Below, piece by piece: positions 1 through 6,355 of a stretch of DNA of 13,063 nucleotides; position 1 is the first letter of the stretch, and the number at the start of each line of letters is the position of its first letter. The notes below the pieces were generated by a model. It was not told the DNA's origin. It did not search any database and saw nothing but the letters and a program-made list of their open reading frames with translations. The stretch comes from JARRRL01 sp037380725 (lineage in GTDB: Bacteria; Pseudomonadota; Gammaproteobacteria; Pseudomonadales; JANQJO01). The translations under genes and the position numbers were made by a program. Where the stretch lies: assembly GCA_037380725.1 (NCBI GenBank), contig JARRRL010000145.1, positions 1 to 13,063 of the forward strand, in the 5' to 3' direction.

Positions 1-1
1 G

Positions 2-826
2 AAAGGGCATGTGCTATTGGAGGACTTGCCCGGGATGGGCAAGACAACGTTATCTCAAGCCTTGGCTCAAGTGTTGGGCCTTGACTATCATCGTATACAA
101 TTTACCAGTGATTTGCTTCCCGCCGACATATTGGGTGTGTCCGTCTACGACACCAAACGCGGTGACTTTCAGTTCCGTAAAGGCCCCTTGTTCGCCCAGG
201 TGATCTTGGCGGATGAGATTAATCGGGCTACGCCGAAAGCGCAGGGCGCTTTGTTGGAAGCAATGGAAGAGTATCAAGTCACCGTGGACGGGGAAAGTTT
301 TTTACTGCCGAAACCGTTTTTAGTGATTGCCACCCAAAATCCACACACCCAGATGGGTACGTTTCCATTACCTGAGGCACAGTTGGATCGTTTTTTGATG
401 CGACTGACGCTGGGGTATCCCGATCCGACGGCAGAACGTGAGATTATTTTGGGCAAAGACCGCCGGGCCTTGTTGCGTGAAATACCACCGGTGTTGAGTG
501 TGGCGGATATTTTTAAGTTGCAATTGGCGGTCAGGGAGGTGCATTTGTCCGATCCAATTTTGGACTATGTGCAGCGTTTAGTGCATTTTACGCGTACGGA
601 TCCCAGTTTTGTTTATGGCTTATCACCGCGTGGCACTTTGGGTTTGGTGCACTGCGCGCAATCCTGGGCCTATTTGCACGGTCGACATCACGTTGTCCCG
701 GAGGATGTGCAAGCGATTTTACCTTCAGTGGTGGAACATCGCGTTGCTGGGTGCGTCGATCACAGCGGGCACGAAGGCGTGAGTTTATCGCAAAAATTAT
801 TGTCGGAAGTGGATGTGGTGAAATAA
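2..826 (+). CDS. MoxR-family AAA+ ATPase, 5' end cut by window edge
   Basis: AAA+ ATPase of the MoxR family, cytoplasmic chaperone-like enzymes that act with neighbouring DUF58 and membrane or VWA proteins. The reading frame is open from the first bases, and the family-typical lead-in GHVLLEDLPG begins before any start codon, so the real start lies upstream; 274 residues are visible out of a usual 310-330. Walker A is LPGMGKTT (bases 26-49). Walker B is VILADEIN, with Asp at 212-214, followed by the MoxR hallmark RATPKAQGALLEAMEE. Sensor 1 is VIATQNP, the arginine-finger region is QLDRFLMR, and sensor 2 is GLSPRGTL. The C-terminal lid helices with HHVVPEDVQAILP are complete. The next gene (DUF58) starts 30 bases downstream, as in the standard moxR-DUF58-tgpA operon. 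The visible part is intact, unlike both following genes. Family assignment is certain; the exact substrate is unknown. Confidence 0.95.
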   Translation, partial: KGHVLLEDLPGMGKTTLSQALAQVLGLDYHRIQFTSDLLPADILGVSVYDTKRGDFQFRKGPLFAQVILADEINRATPKAQGALLEAMEEYQVTVDGESFLLPKPFLVIATQNPHTQMGTFPLPEAQLDRFLMRLTLGYPDPTAEREIILGKDRRALLREIPPVLSVADIFKLQLAVREVHLSDPILDYVQRLVHFTRTDPSFVYGLSPRGTLGLVHCAQSWAYLHGRHHVVPEDVQAILPSVVEHRVAGCVDHSGHEGVSLSQKLLSEVDVVK

Positions 827-856
827 CGACATCGTAAATTAACGACAGGAGCCGTT

Positions 857-1420
857 ATGATCAGCTTCATGCCGTCGACATGGTCTCAGTGGTTTACGGT
901 GCGTTTTACGCGATGGTTGAATCAGCGCATTCAGCCGACCCGCACCATTCGCTTAGATCGAAAAAATATCTTTATTTTTCCTACGCGAGAAGGCTTTCTG
1001 TTTGGCATCGTTATGATAACGATGTTTCTGGGCGGTGTGAATTACGGCAACAGCTTGGTGCTGGGCTTGAGTTATTTTTTAGTCGGTATTTTTATCATTG
1101 CGATTGTCCACACCTTTCGTAATTTATCCGGGGTGGTGGTGGAAGCCTCACGTGTTGAGTCGTGTTTTGCGGGGGAAGCCGCTTCGTTTACGGTGAACAT
1201 CAGCCGAGGTGGCGCGCGCGTTCATGAAAATATTGGCTTAAAGTGGGAGCAGAGTTTTCACCGCGTCTGTGATGTGGTAGCGGAACGGGAAGCGAATGTG
1301 GTGATGTTGCTGCCAACGACTTCGCGGGGGTGGTATGTGCCGGGGCGCTTGAAAATTTACACAACGTTTCCCTTGGGTATTATATCGGCTTGGTCGTGGT
1401 TCGCACCGGCGACTCTCTGA
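857..1420 (+). pseudogene. DUF58 protein, N-terminal fragment of a frameshifted gene
   Basis: First half of a DUF58-domain membrane protein, the usual partner of MoxR and TgpA. ATG 857 has an AGGAG ribosome site at 847-851, five bases away. Residues about 47-90 form two membrane helices (GFLFGIVMITMFLGGVNYGN, then LVLGLSYFLVGIFIIAIV). A soluble segment follows and reaches the conserved block RGWYVPGRLKIYTTFPLGI and AWSWF. The frame then meets a stop after AWSWFAPATL. In intact relatives about 50-60 residues follow AWSW, leading to the signature YxxGDSxxxIHWK. Here that signature appears immediately, in another frame (see the entry at 1402). The simplest reading is an out-of-frame internal deletion of roughly 160 bases near 1397-1405, or an assembly error of the same kind. 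The product as written would lack the DUF58 core. Confidence 0.8.
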
Positions 1421-1692
1421 AGCATGTGCATTGGAAGACCTTCGCCCGCACGGGTGAAATGCACTCCAAAACGTTTGTGGCAGCGGTGCAAGCGATTCAG
1501 TGGTTGGATTGGTCGGACTTCCAGAACCAAGATGTGGAGCATCGACTGTCTTGTTTGTGTTATTGGGTGCTGCGCTTATCGGAACTGAATCGACCCTATG
1601 GTTTGCGTATGCCGGGTGACACCATATCGCCCAGTACGGGCGTATCTCATAAACGACGGTGTTTGGCACTGTTGGCGACGTATGGTTGTTGA
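1402..1692 (+). pseudogene. DUF58 protein, C-terminal fragment of the same broken gene
   Basis: Second half of the DUF58 gene, in frame +1 relative to its first half. It begins in the middle of the DUF58 signature, RTGDSLKHVHWKTFARTGE, and continues with the family's C-terminal pattern (SKTFVAAVQAIQWLDW, then EHRLSCLCYWVLRLSE, YGLRMPGDTI, CLALLATYG) to a natural end at TGA 1690-1692. An open frame extends upstream to an ATG at 1330, but the residues before RTGDS show no resemblance to the family, and that ATG lies inside the first fragment. Independent translation is therefore unlikely. Together the two fragments cover the family except for a missing stretch of about 50 residues. Confidence 0.78.
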
Positions 1693-1714
1693 TGTGGCGT
1701 CACCGTGTTGATGC

Positions 1715-1740
1715 CGTACTGTCGATCCGTACTGTTGATC
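1715..1740 (+). repeat. 13-bp tandem repeat, two copies
   Basis: CGTACTGTCGATC (1715-1727) is followed directly by CGTACTGTTGATC (1728-1740), with one mismatch. It lies between the DUF58 stop and the tgpA start, just upstream of the tgpA ribosome site. It is probably a slippage duplication, and no regulatory role is evident. Confidence 0.7.
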
Positions 1741-1749
1741 AAAGTGGTA

Positions 1750-1755
1750 GGAAGG
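1750..1755 (+). promoter_or_regulatory. Ribosome binding site deciding the tgpA start (TTG 1761)
   Basis: GGAAGG lies five bases before TTG at 1761. The protein from that TTG starts (M)ATHIYRIPRNSL, which matches the usual short N-terminus of TgpA proteins ahead of their conserved IPR motif. The upstream in-frame ATG at 1659 lies inside the DUF58 gene and has no comparable site. Confidence 0.6.
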
Positions 1756-1760
1756 CAATT

Positions 1761-2327
1761 TTGGCGACGCACATTTATCGTATACCGAGAAACAGTTTGG
1801 CGTTGATGTTGTGCGCACACCTGGCGGCGATCGCTCCGCATGTGAAACGCTTACCTCTGTGGTTGTTGTTGCTGTCGGTCGGCTGCATCGTGTGGCGCGT
1901 GATGGTGTACCAAGGGCGATGGCGTTTTCCGGGGCGCTTGATACGGGCTGCCTTGGTGGCTGTGGGAGGCTGCGCTATTATTTGGGCGTATAACGCCACG
2001 CTCAGCTCGGAAGCGGGTGTGGCATTGCTGGTGATGAGTTTCTCTCTGAAACTGTTGGAAATGTATCGCAAACGCGATGCGTATTTGCAAATTTTGTTGG
2101 CGTATTTTGTGATTGGATCGGGGTTTTTATTTTACACCTCCATCTGGGTTTTTCTGTATTTGCTGGTGGTGTTCATATTAGTCACCGCCGCGCTCATTGG
2201 TTTGAATCAGAATGGCATGCATGTGCACCCTTGGCGCACCTTGCGCTTGTCGATGTTGATGTGTGTGCAAGCTATGCCTATTGTGGTGGCCTTGTTCATT
2301 TTTTCCATAATGCTTTATCCGGTCTGA
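1761..2327 (+). pseudogene. tgpA: TgpA (DUF3488/transglutaminase-like), N-terminal membrane fragment
   Basis: N-terminal DUF3488 membrane domain of a TgpA-type inner-membrane protein, a family with a periplasmic transglutaminase domain, essential in Pseudomonas aeruginosa. Chosen start is TTG 1761, after GGAAGG. The fragment carries IPRNSL, LPLWLLLLSVGCIVWRVMVY, WRFPGRLIRA, AGVALLVMSFSLKLLEM and YRKRDAYLQILLAYFVIGSG, all matching the family, and about six hydrophobic segments. It ends ALFIFSIMLYPV-stop at 2327. In relatives the next stretch (LFPR, about 15 residues with a Trp, then TGLSDSM) joins the membrane domain to the periplasmic part. Here SGLSESM begins at once in frame 2, so a short segment and the frame are lost at about 2316-2323. 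As written, a truncated six-helix protein without the enzyme domain would result. Confidence 0.8.
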
Positions 2328-3832
2328 GTGAATCCATGACGCCAGCGGACATAGCTCATTTGGCTGGTAAAAGCGCCTTGGCGTTTCGCGTGACGTTTGA
2401 CGGCACACCGCCGCCGCATCATGAGTTGTATTGGCGTGCAATGGTCTTTACCCATTTTGATGGAAAAACGTGGTCAAGGCGGCCCCATGCGGGAGCGGTG
2501 GACACCTCGCCGGTTCAGGTATTGAACGGGCGGGGCGTCGAAAAAGGCGTGCATCAAGGTGTACATCAGGAGGGCGTAGACAGTCGTGACCTGCGTATGA
2601 ATCGCGTGAGGTATATCGGGCGACCTTATCGTTATGCCGTGATGATGGAACCGACATTGAATACGTATTTGGTGGCATTGGATATGCCAATTGTGAACAC
2701 ATCATCGATTGCCATGATGAACGATTATCACTTGATGCATTCGTCGGCGTTGCGCGAGGTGTTTCGTTATTCAGTGGTTTCGTATTTGAATTATCGTGCG
2801 GGGATGGAACTGGATAATTGGACCCGTGTTCAGTCTTTGCAATTACCCGAAGGACAAAATCCGCGGGCCTTAGCATTAGCTCAACGCTGGTTTGATGAGG
2901 CGCATGGTGATCCATCTGTGTACGTGCGACGCGTGTTAACGAATTTTGGCACGGATCGATTTTATTACACACTGCGACCACCGAAGCTTAATGATCACAT
3001 TGTAGATCGATTTTTATTTGACTCTAAGCGGGGTTATTGCGCTCACTTTGCAGGTGCTTTTGTCTTTCTCATGCGTGCTGTTGGTCTTCCAGCGCGGGTG
3101 GTGGCTGGTTATATGGGCGGAGAATTGAATTCGATTGGGCGTTTCGTATCGGTGCGCCAGTTTGAGGCGCACGCCTGGGCAGAAGTGTGGTTAGCGGGAA
3201 AAGGTTGGGTGCGCATGGATCCCACGGCGGAGGTAGCGCCTTCTCGCGTGTTGGAGAGTGTGCAAGAGGCGCTGCGCGAAGAAGGCTCTTTTTTGGCTTC
3301 AGAACCGTTTTCACCCATACGGTTTGGTGACAATCGTCTGGTACGGCACGTACGACAAACCTTTGACTACATGAATTATGTCTGGAATCAAAATATTGTT
3401 GGGTTTGATGATATACAGCAACGGAATTTTTTGAAAAAGTATTTTAACGCGATCAGTGCACAAGTGTTGGCCATTGTGAGCATCGTATTATTGTGTGTGA
3501 TTACTGTGGCGGCAGCGCTGATTCTGCTGCGAATTCGACCCAGCATCGACGTGACGGAAGTCGATGTGCTGTATCAGCGATTTCAACGTTATTTGAAAGT
3601 CTTGGGTCTGATCCGGCATCCAGGTGAAACGCCCAGTCAGTTTCAAGCGCGCGCCAGCGAGGCGTATCCGCCGATTCGTGATAGTATTTCACGTTTTACT
3701 GTGACCTATTTGGACCAACAGTACGCACCCCGCTTAGCGCGGCATCAGAATCGAGCGATGGCGTTGCGGATGCTGCGAACCGATTTACGGGCCTTGCGCC
3801 GTTTTGTGTACCGTCGGGGGAAATGGGTGTGA
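2318..3832 (+). pseudogene. tgpA: TgpA, C-terminal transglutaminase-like/DUF4129 fragment
   Basis: Remainder of the same gene in another frame, complete to TGA 3830-3832. It starts at SGLSESMTPADIAHLA, a block that lies just after the last N-terminal helix in relatives. Next comes LAFRVTFDGTPPPHHELYWR, then the transglutaminase core: catalytic Cys in RGYCAHFAGAF (codon 3038-3040), His in EAHAWAEVW (3170-3172) and Asp in WVRMDPTAEV (3218-3220), so the triad is intact. A membrane helix (about 3466-3525) and a DUF4129-like cytoplasmic tail (LGLIRHPGETPSQFQARA) follow. Residues encoded near 2520-2590 are longer than I recall for relatives and include a small VHQGVHQ repeat. Translation could start at ATG 2336 or GTG 2231, but without the N-terminal helices the enzyme domain would probably not be placed across the membrane. 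The full gene would be about 700 residues. Confidence 0.82.
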
Positions 3833-3915
3833 AGGCGAGGCAGAGGTATGAAGGTAAAAAGGGGGAGGCGGCATCGGCGCAGTGGGCGTAATGGCACCAC
3901 TTCAAGAGCCACTGC

Positions 3916-3920
3916 AGGAG
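3916..3920 (+). promoter_or_regulatory. Ribosome binding site favouring GTG 3926 for cmoM
   Basis: AGGAG lies five bases before GTG 3926. The protein from this start, MDRHFDALGLRLAKNIYG, lines up with the start of E. coli CmoM. The alternative ATG 3848 (AGGCGAGG at 3833-3840, seven bases away) would add a basic, low-complexity 26-residue leader not present in E. coli CmoM. Confidence 0.55.
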
Positions 3921-3925
3921 AAACG

Positions 3926-4753
3926 GTGGATCGTCATTTTGATGCGTTGGGGCTGCGCTTAGCCAAAAATATTTATGGTAGTTACAAGGGTCAATTGCGT
4001 TTGGCTTTGCTGCGTGAGGATTTAGCGGATCGCATCCACACCTCAGATCGGATTTTGGATGTAGGGGCGGGGTTGGCGCAACTGAGCGCTGATTGGGTGA
4101 TGGCGGGTTCTGAAGTGTGTGCTTTTGATGCTGCGCCGGCGATGCAGCAGGCTGCTGAACGTTATATTTACGATACGTTTGGATTGAGTTGGGGAAAGCG
4201 CTACCAGGTTGCTCGATTGCAGGATTATGCAGCACGGCGCACGCTGACTTACGATTGGGTGTTTTGTCATGCCGTATTAGCGTGGTTGGTGGATCCGGCG
4301 GCGGCATTGAGACAATTAGCCAAATGGTGCTGTTCTGGGGGGCATCTTTCGTTGTTGGTCTTTAATAAAGACTCGATTGCCTTACAGCAGGTGTTCCGAG
4401 GTCGGTATGATTATTTGGCTCGTCTGTGGGAACGTTTAGACGCTTCCCCCGATCGATCCGGGTCTCAGGAGATGCTGAGTGCACCGGCTTTGCCCTTTTA
4501 TCCTGGGGGATTGACACCACAAACTCCCCTTGATCGGCTTTGGGTTCAGGCGCAATTGCATGAGTTGGGATTTGATGTGGTGTTTGAAGCAGGTGTTCGT
4601 TGTTTTTCCGATTATCTGGTTGCGGACGTGCGTGAACGCTTGTCGTTTGAACAATTGCTTCAAATGGAGCGTGTATATCGGCATCAGATGCCCTTTTTGG
4701 GGATGGCGCGTTTTATTCATGTGATCGCGCGGAAGCGGTCGACGACGAGTTAA
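3926..4753 (+). CDS. cmoM: CmoM-like tRNA 5-carboxymethoxyuridine methyltransferase
   Basis: Class I SAM-dependent methyltransferase resembling E. coli CmoM (formerly SmtA), which methylates the carboxyl group of cmo5U34 to give mcmo5U at the wobble position of some tRNAs. From GTG 3926 it has 275 residues (E. coli about 260). The N-terminus FDALGLRLAKNIYGSYKGQL corresponds to E. coli FDDIAEKFSRNIYGTTKGQL. SAM motif I is ILDVGAG (Asp 45). HAVLAWLVDP, GVRCFSDYL and the end LGMARFIHVIARK also follow CmoM. An insertion of about 20 residues, rich in Pro and Leu (LSAPALPFYPGGLTPQTPLD), sits where E. coli has a short basic KKKK stretch near the tRNA-binding side. It follows tgpA closely, although the function is unrelated. 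An upstream start at ATG 3848 (301 residues) is possible. Confidence 0.85.
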   Translation: MDRHFDALGLRLAKNIYGSYKGQLRLALLREDLADRIHTSDRILDVGAGLAQLSADWVMAGSEVCAFDAAPAMQQAAERYIYDTFGLSWGKRYQVARLQDYAARRTLTYDWVFCHAVLAWLVDPAAALRQLAKWCCSGGHLSLLVFNKDSIALQQVFRGRYDYLARLWERLDASPDRSGSQEMLSAPALPFYPGGLTPQTPLDRLWVQAQLHELGFDVVFEAGVRCFSDYLVADVRERLSFEQLLQMERVYRHQMPFLGMARFIHVIARKRSTTS

Positions 4754-5019
4754 CAAAAAAATATATTTTGTTCGTAGTAATTTATGTATCAGTAAAATTC
4801 GAAGACATGGCTTTTCGGCAAAATACGAATGCATTACAATTCCGCACAAGAAACTGAGTTATTTTGTCGATATTTGTCTTGTTGTGACTGTTTTTGGGTT
4901 GAATGCGCTTAGGGACGATGGTACACAGGAACCGTTTTTTGTGGCGTTCTGGTCCGCTGCGGCGCTCTCCCTAATATAGGCATTGACAATAAAAGCCGTC
5001 CACACGGGAGGTGCGGAGC
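4754..5019 (+). promoter_or_regulatory. AT-rich intergenic leader upstream of the chaperone module
   Basis: This 266-base gap holds no gene that I can support. Its first half is much more AT-rich than the neighbouring genes (for example CAAAAAAATATATTTTG at 4754-4770), and it is the only sizeable gap before the co-directional block 5020-11376, so the block's promoter is probably here. TAATAT at 4972-4977 could be a -10 element, but the matching -35 position (CTGGTC, 4949-4954) is poor. TTGACA at 4983-4988 has no -10 partner at 17 bases. No convincing sigma-32 heat-shock promoter was found. Confidence 0.3.
5006..5012 (+). promoter_or_regulatory. Ribosome binding site deciding ATG 5020
   Basis: GGGAGGT lies seven bases before ATG 5020. 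The upstream in-frame GTG at 5011 overlaps this site and is therefore unlikely to be the start. Confidence 0.65.
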
Positions 5020-5547
5020 ATGTCTACTTATGGATTGAAATGGGATCAAAACGTTGGACTTCAGATTATTTTGACTTCCTCGGGAGTTCCTTTCGAAGCG
5101 TTGCCAGAGTTGGTGTTTGAAGTGGATGCGTTATCGGAATTTGAGCAGCATCAGGCAGCTCGTCAACTGCGTTCGGTTACGCGGAGACCATGTACCACGG
5201 TAACCAATCTCTCGCATTTGATAAAAGAGCCAATGTTGAGCGTCAGCAGTAAACCGGGCGACCATGTGCAATACAAGCTGGAAATTTACCCAACGGGTGA
5301 TCGTGGGGCTGAATTTGTCATGGAATACCCCCATAATGGTGAACCGATGCCTTTTTGGTCGGCTTTATCCAACGGCGATTCCGCCAGCGATGCTGCGTCT
5401 CACACGAGAGCACGTTCAGCCGAATCGAGTTGGCCACAGTCTACCGAGGTTGCTTCAGCGGCGAACGCGTGCACGCGATTGACGTTTCAACTGAATGAAA
5501 CCGATATGGTCAATTTATTGGGCTTGTGCCGTAATCTGTCACGCTGA
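5020..5547 (+). CDS. Unrecognised 175-residue protein heading the Hsp70 module
   Basis: I do not recognise this protein. ATG 5020 follows a strong ribosome site (5006-5012), and the frame is intact to TGA 5545-5547. No signal peptide or membrane helix is visible, so it is probably cytoplasmic. Residues 1-110 alternate hydrophobic and polar positions in a beta-rich pattern (VGLQIILTSSGV, PELVFEVDALSEFEQHQAA, VQYKLEIYPTG, AEFVMEYP). Residues about 120-150 are a Ser/Ala-rich, probably disordered stretch. A final segment, CTRLTFQLNETDMVNLLGLC, ends at LSR. It is the first gene of a + strand run that continues with DUF2760 and two Hsp70 homologues. An adaptor or client-binding role for these Hsp70s is inference from position only. 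Confidence 0.75.
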   Translation: MSTYGLKWDQNVGLQIILTSSGVPFEALPELVFEVDALSEFEQHQAARQLRSVTRRPCTTVTNLSHLIKEPMLSVSSKPGDHVQYKLEIYPTGDRGAEFVMEYPHNGEPMPFWSALSNGDSASDAASHTRARSAESSWPQSTEVASAANACTRLTFQLNETDMVNLLGLCRNLSR

Positions 5548-5675
5548 TATGTTTTGGTGGGCGCCTGGATCCTTGGGCGGATCGGTGCCGTGGCTTGACT
5601 TCCTGACGGCTTACTTTAACACTACGCCTCCAGCGCGCGTTGCGCTTTCAGTTGCCGTAGAAATATGGATGGGTT

Positions 5676-6320
5676 ATGGAAATAAATTTAGCAATACCGC
5701 ATTCGCTTACCTTGGATGTGGTTCACATCGCGTTGTTATTGGTGATCGGGGTATTGGTGGTGCTTGTGCTGGTGTTAGCGCGCCGCAAACCCAAGGATGA
5801 GGCGTTGATTCAAGCGTCAACATCGCCGCGATCCGATCTCGAGGCGCCCAAGCCCATCGCCACTGCAGAGCAATCGGATGCGAAACAAGCTACCACAGAG
5901 CAAGCCACCACAGAGCAACCTGCTGCCGCTTTGCGTGAGCTGTCTCCCGATGCGGCGTTGCAGTTGTTGGGCTTGTTACAGCAAGAAGCACGATTTATTG
6001 ATTTTTTGAACGAAGATTTGACGGGCTATTCGGATGCGGACATCGGTGGTGTTGCACGGGTGGTTCATGAGGGGGGCAAGCGGGTGCTGTCTTCTTATTT
6101 TGTCTTAGAGCCCATTCGTTCTGAGGCGGAAGAGGCGTGTGTGAATGTGAAATCGGGTTTTGATGCGCAGGCTGTGCGATTAATAGGTAATGTCAAAGGT
6201 GAACCACCGTACCATGGTGTCTTAACGCATCGAGGATGGTGCGTTCGTGAAGTGAAACTACCGCAATTAGCCTTGGGCCATCGGACGGAGATCATCGCGC
6301 CAGCCGAGGTCGAGCTGTGA
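5676..6320 (+). CDS. DUF2760 domain protein with N-terminal membrane anchor
   Basis: A 214-residue protein of the DUF2760 family, of unknown function and commonly encoded beside divergent Hsp70 genes. Residues about 17-35 form one strongly hydrophobic helix (HIALLLVIGVLVVLVLVLA) followed by RRKPK, so the bulk should face the cytoplasm. A low-complexity linker (residues 40-88) contains the tandem repeat ATTEQATTEQ. The DUF2760 domain fills residues about 90-214: AALQLLGLLQQEARFIDFLNE, DLTGYSDADIGGVARVVHEGG, LEPIRSEAEE, GFDAQAVRLIGNVKGEPPY, then GVLTHRGWCVREVKLP and the typical end IIAPAEVEL. The ribosome site before ATG 5676 is weak (GGATGG, three bases away). The Hsp70 gene starts 27 bases after its stop. 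A membrane-tethered cochaperone role is inference. Confidence 0.88.
   Translation: MEINLAIPHSLTLDVVHIALLLVIGVLVVLVLVLARRKPKDEALIQASTSPRSDLEAPKPIATAEQSDAKQATTEQATTEQPAAALRELSPDAALQLLGLLQQEARFIDFLNEDLTGYSDADIGGVARVVHEGGKRVLSSYFVLEPIRSEAEEACVNVKSGFDAQAVRLIGNVKGEPPYHGVLTHRGWCVREVKLPQLALGHRTEIIAPAEVEL
5889..5918 (+). repeat. 15-bp in-frame tandem repeat in the DUF2760 linker
   Basis: GCTACCACAGAGCAA (5889-5903) is followed by GCCACCACAGAGCAA (5904-5918), with one synonymous mismatch. It encodes ATTEQATTEQ in the flexible linker between the membrane helix and the DUF2760 domain. Confidence 0.8.
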
Positions 6321-6331
6321 GTGACTGAGTT

Positions 6332-6355
6332 ATGAGTGATTTGAACTATGAGTGA
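6332..6355 (+). other. Possible 7-codon leader ORF overlapping the Hsp70 start
   Basis: ATG AGT GAT TTG AAC TAT GAG TGA (MSDLNYE) ends inside the start of the Hsp70 gene, whose ATG is at 6348. The sequence TATGAGTGA occurs twice (6331-6339 and 6347-6355). The Hsp70 ATG has no clear ribosome site of its own, so translation may be coupled to upstream ribosomes from DUF2760 or from this minicistron. This could equally be a chance duplication. Confidence 0.25.

Noticed and set aside
1238..1669. 143-residue open frame on the - strand opposite the DUF58 gene
   Set aside because: Antisense shadow of DUF58 coding sequence, composition typical of a wrong frame.
2448..2981. 177-residue open frame on the - strand opposite tgpA
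   Set aside because: Antisense shadow of the well-conserved transglutaminase gene; no family pattern or ribosome site.
3696..4307. 203-residue open frame on the - strand opposite the tgpA end and cmoM
   Set aside because: Pro/His/Asn-rich antisense artefact overlapping two recognised genes.
4983..4988. TTGACA as a -35 promoter box before the 175-residue gene
   Set aside because: The position 17 bases downstream is GGGAGG, which is the ribosome site, so there is no -10 element to pair with it.
5632..5646. AGCGC-GCGTT-GCGCT hairpin between the 175-residue gene and DUF2760
   Set aside because: Five-base stem with no T-run; lies in the middle of a likely operon, and GC-rich pairs of this size occur by chance.
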